A stretch of 64,000 nucleotides of DNA from Nitrososphaerota archaeon (GTDB lineage: Archaea > Thermoproteota > EX4484-205 > JAAOZP01), in contig JAAOZP010000012.1 in NCBI GenBank assembly GCA_011605725.1, forward strand, positions 200,238 through 264,237. The letters run 5' to 3'. Position 1 is the stretch's first letter, and every line of letters starts with the position of its first letter. Both the position numbers and the translations under genes were made by a program. The notes below the pieces were generated by a model. That model was not told where the DNA came from and did not search any database. It saw only the letters and a list, made by a program, of their open reading frames with translations. Below, in pieces: positions 53,449-61,605 of the stretch.

Positions 53449-53880
53449 ATGAGCGAATTACGGTATTATAGAGACTTCTCTTTAATCATGATGAGCCGGA
53501 TTCTTGAGAAAGAATTTGGGAAGGAGGCACTGGACGTTTTGATAGACTGGAGGAATAGGAGGATCGAGGAGGAATGGAGAAAGCGAAGCCTAGAGGCGAA
53601 GGACAGGACTCCCAGATACTTTCTAACATTGTTCAGCAAGGAGGCTCATGAATTTGAAGTCTTAGAAGAAAGCGAGAAAGCTTTGGAAGTTATCGTTAAG
53701 AAGTGTATTCATGCGGAAATCTTTAAAAAGTTTAACGCAACAGACATTGGGGAAAAACTTATCTGCAGCGGGGATCATTATGTTGTAAAAGGATTCAATC
53801 ATGGGATAGAACTTGTTAGAGATAAGCTTTTAATGAGAGGAGACGACTGTTGCCATTTCCTTTTTAGGTTGAAAAAATAA
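53449..53880 (+). CDS. L-2-amino-thiazoline-4-carboxylate-hydrolase-like protein
   Basis: The 143-residue protein has an N-terminal helical region (YYRDFSLIMMSRILEKEFGKEA), a CIHAEIF segment with Cys, then CSGDHYVVKGFNHGIELVRDKLL and a final GDDCCHFLFRL. That GD.C.F pattern resembles the ATC-hydrolase family (PF14196). Such proteins hydrolyse thiazoline rings in bacteria, but most family members are uncharacterised. Its stop overlaps the next gene's ATG (TAATG), so the two are probably one operon. Confidence 0.55.
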   Translation: MSELRYYRDFSLIMMSRILEKEFGKEALDVLIDWRNRRIEEEWRKRSLEAKDRTPRYFLTLFSKEAHEFEVLEESEKALEVIVKKCIHAEIFKKFNATDIGEKLICSGDHYVVKGFNHGIELVRDKLLMRGDDCCHFLFRLKK

Positions 53881-54794
53881 TGATTCTGAAAAAACTTATA
53901 AAGCGATTGCAGTCGACCGTTCACATGGTTTACAAAATAGGAATAGTTGGATCAGACAATTCCCACGCGATTACTTTTTCACAGATTGCAAACGGAATAG
54001 ACCAGGAAAATTACGTCCCGGGTTTTCGAGTAACCTATCTCTTCGGGTTCGACGAAACTAGAAATAGAGAGGTTGCGGAGAAAGGCGGTATTGAAAAAAT
54101 TGTTTCAGATATAAATGAGATGATTGGAAACATTGATATCGCGTTTATTGAATTTAGACACGGCGGGCTACATTTGGAATACGCTAAGCCATTCATAGAA
54201 AACAGGATTCCGGTTTTCGTGGATAAGCCGCTAGCAGCCACGGTAGCGGACGCTGTAAAAATCATCGAGTTAGCGAAGGAGAAACAGACTCTTCTAACGA
54301 GCTTTTCAACCCTGAGGTTTACGGATGCTGTGCAAGACCTCAAAAAAATTTTTAGAAACGAGGAGCCGGTTTTCCTAAGCGTACTAGGCCCGGGAGACCT
54401 TGAAAGCGAGTATGGCGGATTAATCTTCTACGGGGTGCATTGCACAGAGATTTTTAATGAGGTTGCGGGAACCGGAGTGAGAGAGGTCTATGCAACCATG
54501 AAGAATAAAAACATAATCGCGACGCTGATTCATGAGAAGTTGATTGGAACAATAAAGATCGCTCCTGAAATGCCCTATGTTTTTTCACTAGAAGGCCTAA
54601 CTAAGAAAACCCATTTCTCAGCCAAGGTCGACTATAAGGATTGCTACAAGAAGGGGATGATGAAGATCAAGGAGATGCTTGACAACAAGCAGTGGATTCT
54701 TTCAGGAGAAGAGATGCTTGAGCCAGTAGCAATCGTTAAAGCAATTGAGGAAAGCATTAGGGAATCGTCCAGAAAACCTGTCTTACAGCCTTAA
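53880..54794 (+). CDS. Gfo/Idh/MocA-like oxidoreductase
   Basis: The Rossmann domain begins at about residue 17: MVYKIGIVGSDNSHAITFSQ; the family motif is VDKPLAAT (about 110-117). An ATG at 53925 is the more conventional start, but TAATG coupling to the upstream gene favours 53880, adding a basic 15-residue tail. The N-terminal loop is GSDNSHA rather than GxGxxG/A, so cofactor binding may differ. Typical reaction is NAD(P)-linked oxidation or reduction of a sugar. Its end overlaps the convergent methyltransferase gene by 4 bp. Confidence 0.7.
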   Translation: MILKKLIKRLQSTVHMVYKIGIVGSDNSHAITFSQIANGIDQENYVPGFRVTYLFGFDETRNREVAEKGGIEKIVSDINEMIGNIDIAFIEFRHGGLHLEYAKPFIENRIPVFVDKPLAATVADAVKIIELAKEKQTLLTSFSTLRFTDAVQDLKKIFRNEEPVFLSVLGPGDLESEYGGLIFYGVHCTEIFNEVAGTGVREVYATMKNKNIIATLIHEKLIGTIKIAPEMPYVFSLEGLTKKTHFSAKVDYKDCYKKGMMKIKEMLDNKQWILSGEEMLEPVAIVKAIEESIRESSRKPVLQP

Positions 54795-55366
54795 CCCATT
54801 TTAACGCTTATCGAGACTCCTGCCCCAGTAGGTACTATGGCGGTTCTCCATATTCCATCAGAAGCCTCGTTTAGAAAATCCGCTATGGCCCCATACGGAT
54901 GCTTAACGTTATGTGCGATTATCACTCCGCCTGTAAGGATCCTGCTCTTAATTAGGTTGAAAAACTCTAAGTATTGTTCTTTTTCAATATCCATGAAGAC
55001 TAGATTCAGCCCAGTAACTTTCCCGACATACTTCAACGCATCTCCATTAACCGGTGTGATCAGATGCTCCAAACGATACTTGGCAACAAGCTCCTTGAGC
55101 CTTCTGAATCGTCGAATATTCTTCTCAACAGCATAGACATTACCATCAACCCCTGACTCTAAAATAGCTTTAGCAATCCATACCGTTGAAAAACCTACGC
55201 CCGCACCAGCGTCCATGGCTTTCAAACATCCAAACCGTGTAGCCGTCAGAAAGGCTGTTGAGAAAAGCACGTAACCATCCTCCATCCCTATCGCGGGAAC
55301 CCCTAGGTCCTTAGAAGCATCGTGAGCCTCCAGAATAATATGGTTCCAAGCGTAATCTTCCCGCAT
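54791..55366 (-). CDS. Class I SAM-dependent methyltransferase
   Basis: The 191-residue protein has SAM motif I (MDAGAGVGFSTVWIA, about 51-65), motif II-like NVYAVEKN and an acidic LVFMDIEKEQYLEFF at the usual place of the catalytic/metal Asp in O-methyltransferases. VIIAHNVKHPYG completes the core. O-methyltransferase or tRNA/rRNA methyltransferase roles cannot be distinguished. TATA-like AGTTTATAGG is at about 55396-55405. Confidence 0.8.
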   Translation of the reverse strand: MREDYAWNHIILEAHDASKDLGVPAIGMEDGYVLFSTAFLTATRFGCLKAMDAGAGVGFSTVWIAKAILESGVDGNVYAVEKNIRRFRRLKELVAKYRLEHLITPVNGDALKYVGKVTGLNLVFMDIEKEQYLEFFNLIKSRILTGGVIIAHNVKHPYGAIADFLNEASDGIWRTAIVPTGAGVSISVKMG

Positions 55367-55422
55367 TGCTGCTCAGCATAGTCCATGGTTTAAACCTATA
55401 AACTTAGCGGAGGACTCGCAGA

Positions 55423-55794
55423 TTAATGTTTATGACGAGCCTGACGACAACCTTCAGTCAACTCTTCAAGCTCATCTTTAACACAGGATGAAACCAGGTC
55501 TCTGACAATGTTTGAATTAGCTTTTAAGACAGCTATCTTCGCCTGCTGGAATATGGCCAGTGCCCTCGGCCCCATTCCGTAGGCGATTACTGCGTCAGGC
55601 TTAAGTTGCAGAATACGGTCAGCAGGCCGTCCTGTTCCTCCGAAATGTTCACCCTCATTGCGCACAGTCTCCTGCTTCAGGATTTTACCCTCCTCATCCA
55701 GCTCAAAGACCATGAAGAAGGGAGCTCTGCCGAAATGTTCGGATAAGCGTGAATCCAAGCCACGATCATCCTCCACAGGCATTATAATCCTCAT
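55423..55794 (-). CDS. NifX/NafY-type dinitrogenase iron-molybdenum-cofactor family protein
   Basis: The 123-residue protein begins MRIIMPVEDDRGLDSRLSEHFGRAPFFMV and continues with GGTGRPADRILQLKPDAVIAYGMG. This is the PF02579 family, which includes NifX, NafY and small NifB-tail-like proteins that carry metal clusters. Without nif genes here, a general Fe-S or metal-cluster carrier role is likelier. A Shine-Dalgarno GGGGTGAT precedes the ATG. It belongs to a module with DUF134 and small ORFs. Confidence 0.85.
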   Translation of the reverse strand: MRIIMPVEDDRGLDSRLSEHFGRAPFFMVFELDEEGKILKQETVRNEGEHFGGTGRPADRILQLKPDAVIAYGMGPRALAIFQQAKIAVLKANSNIVRDLVSSCVKDELEELTEGCRQARHKH

Positions 55795-55949
55795 TCCGAA
55801 TCACCCCAGCTTAGATACTTGCACAATACACGATGTATATACGTCTTACTGTTAACTGACCATTCCCTAGGGTTTTCACCGATTCTCCTGTTGGACTCCT
55901 TATCAGATCTCAGTCTTGAACAACCTCTATTCCCTTTTTCAAGTAACAC

Positions 55950-56195
55950 TTATTCTAGACAATTACTTAACTCCTTAAGCCTCTTGTTTACGTAAACGAG
56001 CTCCTCCTGGATAAGCCTCCTCTGTTCTTCAAGAAAAAGCCTCTCACGCTCCCTGTTTCCGGGAGTGAAGCAAACAGCATTGGCCCGGGCATCCATGCTC
56101 ACCGCGGAGCCCGTGGAAACCATGGGCATATCCTTCAGAAGTGCTGAAAATATGACGCCAGTAGGCGGTGCCAGCCACCAGAACCTGCCTGGCAC
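55950..56195 (-). CDS. Small DUF5320-like coiled-coil protein
   Basis: GTG 56195 gives 81 residues. The C-terminal half (about 48-81; NREREFL-type helix then QEELVYVNKRLKELSN) is a charged coiled coil like the tail of DUF5320 proteins, which often neighbour NifX-like and DUF134 genes. The usual Gly-rich N-terminus is absent and reads PGRFWWLAPPTGVIF instead. A Shine-Dalgarno-like AGGGGAGTGAT precedes it. The function is unknown. Confidence 0.4.
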   Translation of the reverse strand: MPGRFWWLAPPTGVIFSALLKDMPMVSTGSAVSMDARANAVCFTPGNRERERLFLEEQRRLIQEELVYVNKRLKELSNCLE

Positions 56196-56211
56196 ATTAT
56201 CACTCCCCTAC

Positions 56212-56322
56212 TCACTGGCTTCCTTTACCGCTTTCTTCAAACCGTTTTATAACGGCTTCCAGCTGAGACTCCAAGATCTTGACGAGTGAAGGCGGCATGC
56301 CTCCGGGAGCTGCCCAAACCAT
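56212..56322 (-). CDS. Possible 36-residue helical ORF in NifX/DUF134 module
   Basis: MVWAAPGGMPPSLVKILESQ followed by LEAVIKRFEESGKGSQ forms a short Gly-Pro start and one amphipathic helix. It ends 16 bp before the DUF5320-like GTG, and that gap holds a Shine-Dalgarno. It could be a translated leader gene of the same operon. Support is limited to composition and spacing. Confidence 0.35.
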   Translation of the reverse strand: MVWAAPGGMPPSLVKILESQLEAVIKRFEESGKGSQ

Positions 56323-56392
56323 CTCGGATAGAAGCCGAACCTGACGCACCGGGGAGTCTGGTTAAGTAGGGAAGATTCCTGCGCCTCCATTT

Positions 56393-56438
56393 TTGTGATT
56401 ATGCATATTTTACATGAATAACGAGACTATGCACAAAT
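56393..56438 (+). promoter_or_regulatory. Candidate dyad operator near the DUF134 promoter
   Basis: TTTGTG-N5-GCATA (56393-56408) and TATGCACAAA (56428-56437) form an imperfect inverted pair next to the DUF134 TATA box. A DNA-binding product such as DUF134 itself might use it. Confidence 0.25.
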
Positions 56439-56449
56439 ATATAAATATT
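56435..56449 (+). promoter_or_regulatory. TATA box of the DUF134 gene
   Basis: AAATATATAAATATT is centred about 29 bp upstream of ATG 56472. Being near-palindromic it could also serve the minus-strand operon. Confidence 0.5.
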
Positions 56450-56471
56450 GCGGCTCGGAAGCTAATGAGCA

Positions 56472-56807
56472 ATGTATAGGAGGAGACACAGGCACGGTCA
56501 AAGAGGAAGAATGCCCAAACCAGTATGGCTGGGGGTTATTCCACCGATTACCGGACTAGACCCCGTTGGGACACAGGGAAAACCTGATCCTGTCTACTTA
56601 GAGCCTGATGAACTTGAAGCCATGAGGCTCGTTGACCTAGAGGGGCTTTCGCAGGAGGAGGCAGGAGAGAGAATGGGGGTCTCAAGAGGAACCGTATGGA
56701 GGCTTTTGCAGAGTGCTAGGAGAAAGACTGCTCAAGCGCTCAGCGAAGGCAGGCCGATACGCATAGGGACGCCTCTTCAACAAACTTGTTTAGAGGAAAA
56801 CGCTTGA
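56472..56807 (+). CDS. DUF134 helix-turn-helix DNA-binding protein
   Basis: The 111-residue protein matches DUF134 throughout: a basic start, GLDPVGTQGKPDPVYLEPDELEAMRLVDLEGL, the helix-turn-helix QEEAGERMGVSRGTVWRLLQSARRKTAQAL (about 63-92) and GRPIRIG. The family is predicted to bind DNA and commonly sits by NifX-like proteins, pointing to metal-cluster-related control. It is divergent from the NifX-like operon. Confidence 0.85.
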   Translation: MYRRRHRHGQRGRMPKPVWLGVIPPITGLDPVGTQGKPDPVYLEPDELEAMRLVDLEGLSQEEAGERMGVSRGTVWRLLQSARRKTAQALSEGRPIRIGTPLQQTCLEENA

Positions 56808-56847
56808 CTGCGGCAAAACGTTACACCCTGTTTTCAAACAACTCTAA

Positions 56848-57981
56848 CTATCTGAACACTCTTTTCCATTCGTCAAGAATTTCGCGTGCAGTTTTAAAGC
56901 TATCCACACCTATAGAGAATATGACTCCGGTTTTATCTTCAAGAGAACTAGACACTCGCTTAACCCAGGACTCTGGCTTCTCGCCTTCCTGGGGACCATC
57001 AGTCCACACTAGGCATACGCGCCTACTTTGAAACAATTCTACTGTTTCTTTTAAGCTGTAGAACTTGGAAGGACTTCCAAAGAAGAATGCTTTAAAGACC
57101 CTGCTTGACAAGATTGGTTCAAGAACCTGTCTGCCGTCTGAAGCCTCGCTGCAGCAGAAGTGACCCATGCCTCCATCAAACGGTTTCAGCGAGAACTCGT
57201 TAACGGGGATGCAGAACTTTCTGTATTGAGCCGGGTTCATCATGACAGCAACGTCTTCGCATAGTCTAACACCGCCTTTATCCATCCACACGTTAGGCGT
57301 TCCGTGAAAACCCTGGTTAAGAGGCTCGTTGACGATTTTCTTCTGTTCAAGTGAGAAGTCAACATACACTTCGGCAACCCTCTTAAGGAGCTCTATCGCA
57401 AAATCCGGGTGACGGTAGAAGTCGCTCAGCAGCTTCGGTCCTCTGAGAAGGTAGGCTATGTCTAACGGACCCTGAGTGTCGCACAAGTATACTCTTACCC
57501 CTGTCCCATCAAGTTTTTTAACGAAATATTCTTCTGTTTCGATAACGCGTGTCATCAAGCTTTGACGAGACCAAGGGTCCTTCAGCTCCCCAAGCTCTGG
57601 AGGATCCTTTTTTAAAATGGGCTCTTTAACCCACGGCATCTGGTCGGAGCCAGGATGCACAACTACCTCGCTTCCGAAGCCATTCGGCACTATGCCCACA
57701 CCATAATTAGCTCTTACACATGGCATGCCATCATCCTGTAAGAGTGCATGAGAATACACTGAAGCCAGTTGCGATACGAGCATCTTATCCATATCGTAAT
57801 ACGTCTCGAAATACTTAAAGATGGGCCATGATTCCGGCGGAGGACAGTTGATGATTAAGGGAGGGCTTTCTACCTGTTTAAAGTTCCATGCTGCAGCAAT
57901 CCTGCTTTTTGCTTCTTCTACTCTCCTAAGATCTAATTTAGAGCTTACCTTTTTAACCCATTTTTCTACATCAATGTTCAA
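56848..57981 (-). CDS. URO-D-superfamily protein (second paralogue)
   Basis: The 377-residue protein has a URO-D-type barrel: VYLCDTQGPLDIAYLLRG, HPDFAIELLKRVAEVYVDFS, VMMNPAQYRKFCIPVNEF, KPFDGGMGHFCCSEASDG and a late VCLVWTDGP. In corrinoid methyltransferases a Zn is held by H-x-C plus a Cys; here GHFCC provides H-F-C at the right place. This paralogue is therefore a better methyltransferase candidate than the 11659 copy. TTG 57981 is 26 bp from a TATA box within a divergent promoter shared with the sugar epimerase gene. Confidence 0.7.
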   Translation of the reverse strand: MNIDVEKWVKKVSSKLDLRRVEEAKSRIAAAWNFKQVESPPLIINCPPPESWPIFKYFETYYDMDKMLVSQLASVYSHALLQDDGMPCVRANYGVGIVPNGFGSEVVVHPGSDQMPWVKEPILKKDPPELGELKDPWSRQSLMTRVIETEEYFVKKLDGTGVRVYLCDTQGPLDIAYLLRGPKLLSDFYRHPDFAIELLKRVAEVYVDFSLEQKKIVNEPLNQGFHGTPNVWMDKGGVRLCEDVAVMMNPAQYRKFCIPVNEFSLKPFDGGMGHFCCSEASDGRQVLEPILSSRVFKAFFFGSPSKFYSLKETVELFQSRRVCLVWTDGPQEGEKPESWVKRVSSSLEDKTGVIFSIGVDSFKTAREILDEWKRVFR

Positions 57982-58003
57982 GGCAGACAGAAAAAAACTT
58001 TAG

Positions 58004-58015
58004 ACGTTATTTAAG
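58004..58015 (-). promoter_or_regulatory. TATA box of the 57981 URO-D-like gene
   Basis: AGCTTAAATAAC on the minus strand is centred 28 bp before TTG 57981 and overlaps the first 13-bp repeat. Confidence 0.45.
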
Positions 58016-58055
58016 CTTTAAGACTAGGAAAAATTTATATTGTTTAAGCTTTAAG
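58010..58055 (+). promoter_or_regulatory. Two 13-bp operator-like repeats TTTAAGCTTTAAG
   Basis: Identical TTTAAGCTTTAAG copies at 58010-58022 and 58043-58055, 33 bp apart, bracket the plus-strand TATA (58029-58040). The first copy also covers the minus-strand TATA. One regulator could thus control both divergent transcripts. Confidence 0.55.
58029..58040 (+). promoter_or_regulatory. TATA box of the 58066 sugar operon
   Basis: AAATTTATATTG is centred about 31 bp upstream of ATG 58066, between the two 13-bp repeats. Confidence 0.45.
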
Positions 58056-58065
58056 CAATAGAATC

Positions 58066-58815
58066 ATGAGTATCTTAAAGATTGGTGCTCAGTTAATCAT
58101 CTGGGGGACGAAACCAAGCGAGAACCTTGATAGCGTTCTCACAGAAGTAAAAGAAGCAGGATATGAGGGAATAGAAACCTCCCCCGAGATAGTTTCTAAA
58201 GACATCATTAAAACGAAGAGGCTTCTGCGTGAAAATAGTTTAAGACTAGTCGCGTTACACATGGGTGTTGGAGACATCAGTCAGGTTGAACAAGCAGCAA
58301 AGCTTTTAGAGGAACTTGATGGAGAATACTTGACTTTCAGCGGTCCTGGTGGGAAAGGCTCAGAGGAGGATTATTTAAAGTGTGCAGAATTTTTAAATAA
58401 GGCGGGGAAGATCTGCAGGGAACACGGGATTAAAACCTGCTACCATAACCATGGGCACGAGATAGCTAATGATCAAAGAGGCATTGGACTGATCATGCAT
58501 AACACTGAACCAGAGCTGGTCGGACTTTGCGTCGACACCTACTGGGTTAAATTCGGAGGAGCAGATCCACTTGAGTTCATCAAGGCTAATAGGGAAAGAA
58601 TTGTTTATCTGCATTTAAAAGACGGTTCAGAGGAAGACATGAGGAACAGAAGATTCTCTGAACTTGGAAGAGGATCTGTTAATTTCCCCGCTATACTCAG
58701 TTTCGTAACTCAGCTTGGCTTAAAATGGGTTGTCGTTGAACAAGATTGGACTCGTGGAGATCCTTTTAAAAGCATGTCTGAGAGCAGGAGCTATCTTAGG
58801 AAAATCGGATATTAG
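58066..58815 (+). CDS. Sugar phosphate isomerase/epimerase family protein
   Basis: The 249-residue TIM barrel has KIGAQLIIWGTKP, the metal ligands in YHNHGHEI (His/Glu region), LCVDTYWVKFGG (Asp), YLHLKDGS (His) and VVVEQDWT (Glu). It resembles inosose dehydratases and ketose 3-epimerases. It heads an operon with a second epimerase-like gene and a dehydrogenase, a set typical of 3-keto-sugar or inositol-type conversions. The exact sugar is unknown. Confidence 0.8.
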   Translation: MSILKIGAQLIIWGTKPSENLDSVLTEVKEAGYEGIETSPEIVSKDIIKTKRLLRENSLRLVALHMGVGDISQVEQAAKLLEELDGEYLTFSGPGGKGSEEDYLKCAEFLNKAGKICREHGIKTCYHNHGHEIANDQRGIGLIMHNTEPELVGLCVDTYWVKFGGADPLEFIKANRERIVYLHLKDGSEEDMRNRRFSELGRGSVNFPAILSFVTQLGLKWVVVEQDWTRGDPFKSMSESRSYLRKIGY

Positions 58816-58893
58816 CCGTAGGCCTGCATGAGGGTGCCGAAATAATACGTGGGTAAAAACATAAATATGCTTTCACGGTTTCACGAGGAGAGA

Positions 58894-59652
58894 ATGATAA
58901 AGATCGGTTGTGCAGCATACTCCTACAGGGATTATCTTAAGGATGGGAGAATGAGCTATGAGGATTTCATTGAGGAAGCCTATAAAATTGGTCTAGACGG
59001 GGTGGAGATGACGCTTTACTGGCTTCCTTCAAAAGAGCCCGCATACCTTAGAAACCTTAAGAGGATCGCGCTTTCACAAGGACTCTACATTTCATGCGCT
59101 GGAATCTCAACCAACTTTTGCAGCCCAGATCCTCTTGAAAGAGAAAGAATGATTAGGGCTGTTGAAGAAGGGTTGAGAATTGCCCGTGAGCTCGGTGCCC
59201 CTGCTTTACGGGTTTTCGGCGGCTATGTGCCGGAAGGGTATTCAGAGAAGCAAGCGGCGCAGTGGGTGGTGGAAGCCTTAAGCAGATGCATAACCTATGC
59301 AGAGGAAAACGGTGTTGTAATAGCTTTGGAGAATCATGGGGGTGTTACGACTAGGGCGGATAATGTAGTGAGAATAGTGGAGAGCGTTGATTCACCGTGG
59401 TTAAGGGTCAATCTAGACCTTGGCAACTATAAGGAGTCAACGTATGAGGATATCGCAAAGACCATTCCATACACAGTACATATTCATGGTAAAGTAAGTG
59501 TCTCGGGAAACACTAAGGTGGACTATGAGAAAATAAAGAGGATCCTCGTAGAAAATGGTTACAACGGGTTCATCTCCATAGAGTATGAGGAGAAAGAGGA
59601 TCCCAAAATAGGAGTTCCTGAGTTTGCAAAATATCTTTTAAGGCTGTTTTAG
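58894..59652 (+). CDS. Second sugar phosphate isomerase/epimerase family protein
   Basis: The 252-residue TIM barrel begins MIKIGCAAYSYRDYLKDGRM. ATG 58894 follows GAGGAGAG (Shine-Dalgarno), which decides against the in-frame start at 58849. Metal residues lie in ALENHGGVTTRADN (Glu), VNLDLGNY (Asp), TVHIHGKVS (His) and FISIEYEE (Glu). It is diverged from the preceding paralogue. Consecutive epimerase-like enzymes plus a dehydrogenase suggest successive keto-sugar steps. Confidence 0.8.
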   Translation: MIKIGCAAYSYRDYLKDGRMSYEDFIEEAYKIGLDGVEMTLYWLPSKEPAYLRNLKRIALSQGLYISCAGISTNFCSPDPLERERMIRAVEEGLRIARELGAPALRVFGGYVPEGYSEKQAAQWVVEALSRCITYAEENGVVIALENHGGVTTRADNVVRIVESVDSPWLRVNLDLGNYKESTYEDIAKTIPYTVHIHGKVSVSGNTKVDYEKIKRILVENGYNGFISIEYEEKEDPKIGVPEFAKYLLRLF

Positions 59653-59658
59653 GTTGTC

Positions 59659-59667
59659 GGAGGAGGT
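59659..59667 (+). promoter_or_regulatory. Strong Shine-Dalgarno deciding the 59672 start
   Basis: GGAGGAGGT sits 4 bp before ATG 59672, favouring that codon over the in-frame TTG at 59654, within an operon where internal genes use SD sequences while first genes look leaderless. Confidence 0.6.
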
Positions 59668-59671
59668 TTTT

Positions 59672-60733
59672 ATGAGCAGCCGGGTGAAGGTGGGGATCTC
59701 TGGACTTGGAAGAAGCGGGTGGGATATTCATGCTGATGCGCTTGAGAAATGCTCCAGCATGTATAAAGTTGTTGCAGTCTTTGATCCTCTTGAGGAGAGA
59801 AGGAAGGAAGCTGTTAACAGGTTCGGTTGCAAAGCATATACTGATTTTAGCTCACTCGTAAAAGATGAAGATGTGGAACTAGTAGTTGTAGCAACACCGA
59901 GCCACCTTCATGCTTCTCAAACAATAGAAGCGTTGGAATCCGGCAAAAATGTTGTATGCGAGAAACCGATGGCAACAAGTCTTGGTGAAGTAGACGAGAT
60001 GATAAGGGCTGCAAAGGAGGCTAGAAGAATCTTAACGGTTTTCCAGAACAAGAGATACACTCCAGACTTTCTAAAGGTTAGGGAGATAGTTAGGTCCGGT
60101 AAGCTTGGACGCCTAGTGCTTGTAAAAATATATTTACACTCTTTCGGAAGACGTTGGGATTGGCAGACTTTGAAAAGGTTTGGAGGAGGAGAACTAAACA
60201 ATAATGCTTCTCATCTTATAGATCAGGCAGTTCAACTCGTTGGGGAGGAGGTTGAAGTACTTTTCTGCGATTTACAGAGGACCCTAACTTTAGGTGACGC
60301 GGAGGACCATGTTAAAATAATCCTCGGAGGACCAGGTTCCACAAAGATTGATATTGAGGTTACTCGTGCATGTGCCTACCCTCAGAACTATTGGCTTATA
60401 ATGGGGACTCAAGGAGGCCTCTTCGGAAATGGGAATTCAGTGAGATGGAAGTATTTTGACCCTAAGGACCTTCCTCCAAGGCAGGTTGAAACCAGACCTA
60501 CCCCAGACCGTAGCTACAATTGGGAGGAAATACCTTGGAAAGAAGAAGAATGGTTTCTGGATGAGAATGCTAAGCGGGGAGAAATCCTGTTTTACGAGGA
60601 ACTTTATAAAACGCTACGTGAAGGAGCACCCCTAGCTGTTACTCCTGAAAGTGTTCGTAAAGTTATGTATATAATTGAAAAGTGCCGCGAGCAGTATGAA
60701 AACACGTGGTTGGCTGAATACCCCAAAAAATAA
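59672..60733 (+). CDS. Gfo/Idh/MocA-family oxidoreductase
   Basis: The roughly 353-residue protein starts MSSRVKVGISGLGRSGWDIH (Rossmann), with family motif CEKPMATS at about 95-102 and the catalytic-helix segment NNASHLIDQAVQLVG. Expected role: NAD(P)-dependent oxidation or reduction of a sugar made by the two epimerase-like enzymes just upstream. It ends 35 bp before the ACT-V4R gene, whose own TATA box overlaps its stop. Confidence 0.85.
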   Translation: MSSRVKVGISGLGRSGWDIHADALEKCSSMYKVVAVFDPLEERRKEAVNRFGCKAYTDFSSLVKDEDVELVVVATPSHLHASQTIEALESGKNVVCEKPMATSLGEVDEMIRAAKEARRILTVFQNKRYTPDFLKVREIVRSGKLGRLVLVKIYLHSFGRRWDWQTLKRFGGGELNNNASHLIDQAVQLVGEEVEVLFCDLQRTLTLGDAEDHVKIILGGPGSTKIDIEVTRACAYPQNYWLIMGTQGGLFGNGNSVRWKYFDPKDLPPRQVETRPTPDRSYNWEEIPWKEEEWFLDENAKRGEILFYEELYKTLREGAPLAVTPESVRKVMYIIEKCREQYENTWLAEYPKK

Positions 60734-60736
60734 ATA
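60727..60736 (+). promoter_or_regulatory. TATA box of the ACT-V4R gene
   Basis: AAATAAATAG overlaps the end of the dehydrogenase gene and is centred 37 bp upstream of ATG 60769. Confidence 0.35.
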
Positions 60737-60768
60737 GGAGCTTAAACCATCTTCCTCTTCACATAGAA

Positions 60769-61605
60769 ATGATGGTCACATCAGCTGGAGTACGGCGACC
60801 CCTGGACCTCTCCAGGATCGTAATAGACCTGGAGCAGAAAACTTACTTCATCACTCTTAACATATCCAATAAGAGCGGTGCACTGGCATCCTTCCTTTCA
60901 ATACTTAAAAAACACAATTTAAATCTGATCGGAATTATCAGTGAAACCATCTCTCGCAAAGAAGAAATCGAGATTTCGATGTTTTTAGAGGCCCCGGTGA
61001 AAATGGGGCGAGAAGAGCTTGAGAAGCTTCTTACAGAAGAAATAGCCAAGGAAAAAATAGATGTTGTAAGAGGGATAAAGATATTTGAACATTTAGAAGG
61101 CTATGATGCAGATGTTTACCACTTCCCCCTTACCATGGGAGATATGAGAGCAGTAATTTTCCCTATGAACGTTCTAGAGAGCCTTATAGCAGGTATTAGA
61201 AAAACCTTTGACACCCCGGTTGTTCAAACAATGCTGTGGTACCAAGGGAGGGAGATCGGCAAAAATATGTTAGAATTATGTAGAGAAAAATATGGAGTAA
61301 CAGGTATAAGGGCTTTAGAATTTCTTAAGACAAGAGCCTTGATACTTGGATGGGCTCTTATAGAAACCTCTGAATTTGATGAAAAAATGAAGAAAGCAAG
61401 AATTAGAGTTTTTGAGAACTGGGAGTGCCTCATGTTCAAAGACAGTAATGTACCACAGAGTCATTTCTTAAGAGGCTTTTTAGCAGGTTTCTTCAGCTCC
61501 CTCTTCGAGGTGGAGGTAGAGGTTTCGGAAGCGGCCTGCATATCAAAAGGGGATCCTTATTGCGAATTCGTCGTGCAGAAGAAGGGGGAAACGGTTAAAT
61601 CGTAG
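60769..61605 (+). CDS. ACT-domain plus V4R-domain sensor protein
   Basis: Residues about 25-100 form an ACT ligand-binding domain (TYFITLNISNKSGALASFLSIL, NLIGIISETISRKEEIEISMFL). Residues about 165-275 are a V4R (4-vinyl-reductase-like) domain ending in LRGFLAGFFSSLFEVEVEVSEAACISKGDPYCEFVV with its metal-type Cys pair. ACT domains bind amino acids and V4R domains bind small hydrophobic ligands. No DNA-binding domain is seen, so it probably senses a ligand and acts on a partner. It lies between the sugar operon and the aldolase gene and may regulate them. Confidence 0.75.
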   Translation: MMVTSAGVRRPLDLSRIVIDLEQKTYFITLNISNKSGALASFLSILKKHNLNLIGIISETISRKEEIEISMFLEAPVKMGREELEKLLTEEIAKEKIDVVRGIKIFEHLEGYDADVYHFPLTMGDMRAVIFPMNVLESLIAGIRKTFDTPVVQTMLWYQGREIGKNMLELCREKYGVTGIRALEFLKTRALILGWALIETSEFDEKMKKARIRVFENWECLMFKDSNVPQSHFLRGFLAGFFSSLFEVEVEVSEAACISKGDPYCEFVVQKKGETVKS

